Below the pieces are notes generated by a model. It saw only the letters and a program-made list of their open reading frames with translations. It was not told the origin of the DNA and searched no databases. This document shows, piece by piece, positions 61,601-64,000 of a stretch of DNA of 64,000 nucleotides (the stretch's first letter is position 1; the number at the start of each line of letters is the position of its first letter). Origin of the DNA: Nectonema munidae (taxonomy: Eukaryota; Nematomorpha; Nectonematoida; Nectonematidae); assembly GCA_030549495.1 (NCBI GenBank), contig JAUIRK010001051.1:992001-1056000 (forward strand), read 5' to 3'. The position numbers and the translations under genes are program-made.

Positions 61601-63301
61601 GAGTTATTTGTAGATCCTTTCAATTTCGACGTTAATCAATTGAATGAAAATACTCAAATGGAAATAGTTGATCTTCAATGCAATACCATGCTGAAGAAAA
61701 CGTTTGAAACTTTGGGTATTCCCAAATTCTACTCAACTCTTGATGGAAGCCAGTTTCCAAAGCTGATTCATTTGGTCAAAAAAATAGTTTGTATGTTTGG
61801 GAGTACGTATAAATGCGAAAAATTTTTTTCACTGATGAAGCTTAACAAAAATTATTTGCGCACAAGACTGACCGATGAAAACTTAAAATCTTCTCTACGG
61901 ATAGCTGCATCAAATAAAATCAAACCACAAATTGACGTTTTGGCAAAAGACAAAAGATGTCAAAGAAGCTCTCAATGATACAAGTGAACTGTAAATAGTT
62001 TACAAGTATTAATTCACTTAATATAAAATAGCGTATTGACACATTAATCCCAATGTTTTCATTTGAAAAATTTGAATTATTTGTAAAAGTGAGAGACAGC
62101 TTTTATAAATAAAAATAACTCTTTCAATTAACTACTCATTTTATGTTTAATTTTCATAAAAATTGTGATAATCAGTAATCAGGATTAAAAAAGTTTCTGA
62201 TAAATATTTTATAAAAAAATTATTGTTATTTTTTTAAATAGGTGCGGCCCGACCGTGTCCAATAACTTTTCTAAATGGCCCGCTGCTTGTTTTAGTTGGA
62301 CATCCCTGGGTTAGATGATACAAGAATAATATATTAATGTTTTCTGCTTGCTCTAATAAAACGTTTTCTTTATATACATTTTTTTTCTTTCTTCACTTCA
62401 CTTTCACATACTAGTCCATAGCTCTGTCAAATGGATTATAGTATGTTTGTCTGTATTAATTAATTTAATCATAATTAATCCTTTAATTCATTCGTTTTCT
62501 ATGAATTATTATACAAATATTAAAAAATTGTGTTCAGTTTATTAAAATATAAAATGAGAGTGTAATTAAACAACCAGTCTTACATTAGTTTTCGAACCTT
62601 AATTTTTTCCTGCGGAGACAATATAAACAAAATGATTTTATGGTCTATTTTACTTCATACTTTTTCTGGGGCATCTTGCAGTATAGTTAATCGCTTCAAT
62701 TTTTTTTGCATTTTAAACTTATTCCTTCTTATTTTAGGTCCAAAAGTTGCTTTTTGAAAAAAAAGAATTTTTGAAAAAAACTTTTCTTAACTACATATTT
62801 AGTCTGCAATTGCAATCACAATCGAAATCAAGTTTTAAGATGTTTCATGTAATTTCTCTTTGGTACAATAATTGTGATGATGAAGAAATTAATGCCCTGT
62901 TAAATGAATATGCTTCCTCCATCCCTACCTACAAATATCTTCCCTTGTTCCGACAATTAGTTGCGAGATTATCCCTATCGAATAGCAGTTTCAACAAGCT
63001 TCTCTTTCAAATAATTAAGAGAGTTTTTTTGGATCATCCTGTTCATTGCTTGTATCCTTTGCTTGCCATTAAAAATGTAAACTCTGATAACAAGTACATA
63101 AATCAGAAGAAATGCGCTGCAAATGCTTCAAGCCAAACTGAGTGTGAAAAGAGCAAAGCTATTAAACAGTTTTTAACTTTTTTACTGGAACTTGGAGATG
63201 GATCAATCAACTCATTAATTAAATGGGGAGAGCAAGTTTCCTCGGCTTACATCGAATTTGCTTATCACCCAATATCAGATATCCATAAAAGAGAAGGAAA
63301 G
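46509..63301 (+). CDS. ATM: ATM checkpoint kinase gene, 3' part (kinase domain) outside window
   Basis: Eight exons: 46509-46638, 46694-46850, 46903-48859, 48913-49978, 50036-50336, 50385-53688, 54143-54381, 62738-63301. They encode about 2573 residues of a PI3-kinase-like kinase that signals DNA double-strand breaks in the nucleus. ATM is identified by order-preserving matches: an N-terminal TAN-like helix (RKNAICKLLILLDN), an LGENIIKCIIP segment followed by LKIHHPK and later KNESIIYLA (human LGDEILPTLL, IYIHHPK, KENLIELMA), GPIKMDPFS, the FAT start SIDFLTASKVAYC, GKWLADTKMVNP, PTYKYLPLFRQLVARLS and DHPVHCLYPLLAI. Other PIKKs (ATR, mTOR, DNA-PKcs, TRRAP) do not carry these. The kinase and FATC domains are beyond the window. 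All junction phases agree except inside exon 4, which needs one extra base near 48960. Confidence 0.9.
46694..46850 (+). CDS. ATM: ATM exon 2
   Basis: A 55-bp intron separates it from exon 1. It encodes TGITWNSLFQSVDLLLKHES then KIHCQMSSLTQIENK, the equivalent of the LNWDAVFRFLQKYI segment of human ATM. It ends before GTAAAT with two bases left over. Confidence 0.8.
46903..48859 (+). CDS. ATM: ATM exon 3: N-terminal HEAT solenoid
   Basis: A single 1957-base exon, about 652 residues of alpha-helical solenoid. The best-conserved stretch is near 47390-47710 (LGENIIKCIIPIF, QLKIHHPK, KNESIIYLASKIF). Human ATM splits this region into many exons, so introns have been lost here or never existed. 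Confidence 0.9.
48913..49978 (+). CDS. ATM: ATM exon 4, with apparent one-base deficit
   Basis: The acceptor TTTAAG at 48911-48912 opens a frame reading IHLYSTEYENSHLRKLK, which hits a stop at 49039-49041. A second frame is open from 48939 to the end of the exon (TFTPIDASEYIPKEIK, LSDSLVLHLLSALLCLVEQ). One added A in the run at 48960-48963 would join them, and the exon end and next junction agree with the second frame. Confidence 0.7.
50036..50336 (+). CDS. ATM: ATM exon 5
   Basis: Encodes SLFYKLRCDDFFKVAINLED through NSTLSFLTLKK. The borders are CTTTAAG and GTTATT, and the phase fits both neighbours. Confidence 0.8.
50385..53688 (+). CDS. ATM: ATM exon 6: HEAT solenoid and FAT region
   Basis: A single 3304-base open exon starting VSNFYCFTSYQ. 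It carries VEILTQIGPIKMDPFS near 51680, LNYLTFCDFFSIDFLTASK near 52400 (start of FAT), and RILCGKWLADTKMVNPIS near 53595. It ends with one base before GTATAA. Confidence 0.92.
54143..54381 (+). CDS. ATM: ATM exon 7: FAT region
   Basis: The Glu codon is completed by AG, then CESQPENINELVEAYSTLGD and FAYKKYKDIETYISSDFF follow. This corresponds to [20 protein letters not shown] of human ATM. It ends in phase 0 before GTAATT, ahead of an 8356-bp intron. Confidence 0.88.
56430..58900 (-). mobile_element. LINE, long decayed copy in ATM intron
   Basis: Minus-strand order: endonuclease remnants near 58590 (DFNYPKIDW, with a stop where GDFN has Gly) and 58484-58299 (LLDLVITNKTDLIHDL, SQSDHYCLSL); a linker; reverse transcriptase 57620-57345 (WKLNLVMLVYKKGNRHETSS, YRPINISSCLLKVLERIV), DFKKDFDSVSHSKL near 57320, GIPQGSVLGPILFNIF near 57160 and LFADDIKVYN near 57070; C-terminal remnants to about 56440. 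Many stops and frameshifts. Related to, but distinct from, the 29.5 and 45.3 kb copies. Confidence 0.87.
59113..59251 (-). mobile_element. tRNA-derived SINE, copy 3
   Basis: Reverse orientation of the 7592 and 20818 copies: GGTTGGTTAGATACTGAG, GGGTTCGATCATGC, then GTGCAATTGTACC and GATGAAAACACCC in order on the minus strand. Confidence 0.75.
59440..61080 (-). pseudogene. PiggyBac transposase pseudogene in ATM intron
   Basis: The minus strand shows an acidic N-terminus near 60930-60790 (VIFPSDLNNEEITDYEDED, NDVSGTLE), LSIDEKMLAS near 60240, and MKGKPIKFGYKDCELHS at 60211, then SHFIFFDNFFTLYKILKILR and KNLKAMGIIIENQTLKCPL to 59927. These match the core order of PiggyBac transposases (LSIDE-M, KP-K-G-K, FDNFFTS, G-GTIR---KCPL). 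Stops and frameshifts throughout. No TTAA-bounded ends found. Confidence 0.82.
61129..62308 (+). mobile_element. hAT element, 1.18 kb, perfect 8-bp TSD
   Basis: Left end CAATGGGTGTCCAAC and right end GTTGGACATCCCTG are inverted repeats with inner GCGGCCC / GGCCCGC. Flanks GGTTAGAT at 61121-61128 and 62309-62316 are identical. Internally deleted: only the C-terminal half of the transposase remains. Confidence 0.9.
61286..61978 (+). pseudogene. hAT transposase C-terminal half (GTF2IRD2/ZBED-like)
   Basis: 230 open codons ending in TGA. The tail FGSTYKCEKFFSLMKLNKNY, LRTRLTDENLKSSLRIAASN and IDVLAKDKRCQ is the hAT dimerisation region of GTF2IRD2-like and EPM2AIP1-like transposases. The N-terminal zinc finger and catalytic core start are missing, so it is a truncated element. 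The long intact frame suggests a recent insertion. Confidence 0.82.
62738..63301 (+). CDS. ATM: ATM exon 8: end of FAT region
   Basis: Phase 0 on both sides, 188 codons. It encodes SIPTYKYLPLFRQLVARLS and FLDHPVHCLYPLLAIKN, matching PTYKFLPLMYQLAARM and DHPHHTLFIILALAN of human ATM. The donor is GTCATT at 63302. The kinase domain should begin within about the next hundred residues, off-window. Confidence 0.92.
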
Positions 63302-63778
63302 GTCATTTTGAATTTTTCATCCATATATGATATTTTATTATTTTATTGATTTTTTTAATCTGTAAGATATTGTTCTGGAAAAAAAATTTATCTATTTATT
63401 TTTTCTTATTGTGAGCTAATTTTATCTAATTTCTGCTTCTTTTCGTCAAATTGTGCGTGTCTTGGGGCGGACTTTTGTCATATCAACTAAATATGATTAT
63501 ATAATCTAAAAATGTTTACAATAATGTATTTCATTTGATATCATTAAATGAACAGTATAAAGAAGTTCTAGCTACCAATATATCTTAAATAATTTATTAA
63601 CACTAGATTAAAATCAAGTTTTTAAATTTAATAACAAGGAATTTGTTCAAATTAAATTCCCCTTTTATGAACGTTTAAGTTTTTTCTTGATATTTTCATA
63701 AAAAATGCTTTTTATTTCTCTAAGGTTAAAAATTCCATTTCCGTACTATAAATAAAATATATTTTGTCAATTTGGACT
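63302..63778. other. ATM: ATM intron 8 (start), nothing recognised
   Basis: AT-rich sequence after the exon 8 donor. No kinase-domain exon is visible before the window ends. Confidence 0.5.
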
Positions 63779-63779
63779 A

Positions 63780-64000
63780 AGGGTGAGCAAACTGCGGCCT
63801 ATGAACCCTTTCTATGTGGAACTCACTCAATTTTAGAATTTAAAAATTTTATTGAAAAGATTATTTTGCAAACTTTTAATAACCTGAGCTCAAAAAAGTG
63901 AAAGTTTTGTCATGTTTAAAAACCACTCCAAATCCTCTTTTCAAAATTAATATAAAGAAATGGTAAAAATCGTGAAAAATATCCGTCGATAATAATTAAA
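63780..64000. mobile_element. Possible hAT left end, cut by window edge
   Basis: GGGTGAGCAAACTGCGGCC resembles hAT terminal sequence of the kind seen at 61129. The rest is outside the window. Confidence 0.35.

Larger units (their letters stand above)
54382..62737 (+). other. ATM: ATM intron 7, transposon-filled (8.4 kb)
   Basis: Bounded by GTAATT and ATTTTAG, with matching phase 0 on both sides. From left to right it holds AT-rich sequence with nothing recognised (54.4-56.4 kb), a minus-strand LINE, a SINE, a PiggyBac pseudogene and a hAT element. Confidence 0.85.

Noticed and set aside
46509-63301. Possibility that this gene is ATR, mTOR, DNA-PKcs or TRRAP
   Set aside because: Several ordered blocks match ATM specifically (IHHPK, GPI, DFLTASKVA, GKWLADT, PTYKYLPL), with spacing like human ATM.

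Overview
This window is AT-rich animal (metazoan) nuclear DNA. The evidence is two spliced genes of animal type, phenylalanine hydroxylase and the checkpoint kinase ATM, embedded in a dense mix of eukaryotic mobile elements: hAT, pogo/Tigger, PiggyBac, a Merlin-like fragment, LINEs with an FADD reverse transcriptase, a Penelope-like fragment and tRNA-derived SINEs. Exons use the standard code and GT-AG splice sites. I cannot name the species. The strongly divergent ATM and the repeat load suggest an invertebrate, but that is inference.

Layout. Positions 1-17337 hold the phenylalanine hydroxylase gene on the + strand. Eleven exons are visible, from inside the regulatory ACT domain to the stop codon, and the first exon or exons lie left of the window. 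Its introns contain a hAT MITE with a perfect target duplication (729-878), SINEs, a short inverted-repeat element, a broken Tigger transposon (12411-14283) and a hairpin MITE. Positions 17791-18454 fit a three-exon gene for a small unrecognised coiled-coil protein. From about 18.5 to 46.5 kb I found no host gene, only decayed transposons, a 2.4 kb inverted-repeat element, a 2.3 kb foldback palindrome with a tandemly expanded arm (35438-37777), tandem duplications and a degenerate minisatellite. Positions 46509-63301 hold the 5' four fifths of an ATM gene: TAN motif, HEAT-like solenoid and most of the FAT region in eight exons. The kinase domain lies beyond the right edge.

ATM has an unusual structure. 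Its first five introns are only 48-57 bp and two exons are 2.0 and 3.3 kb long, yet intron 7 is 8.4 kb and filled with a LINE, a SINE, a PiggyBac pseudogene and a hAT element with a perfect 8-bp duplication. One base appears to be missing from ATM exon 4 near 48960. It could be a consensus error, a mutation or an unmodelled splice, and the sequence alone cannot decide.

The host genes do not form a pathway. One product acts in aromatic amino-acid metabolism, one in DNA-damage signalling, and the third is unknown. All exon borders below come from reading the splice sites and checking that codon phases agree across each junction. No database search was run.
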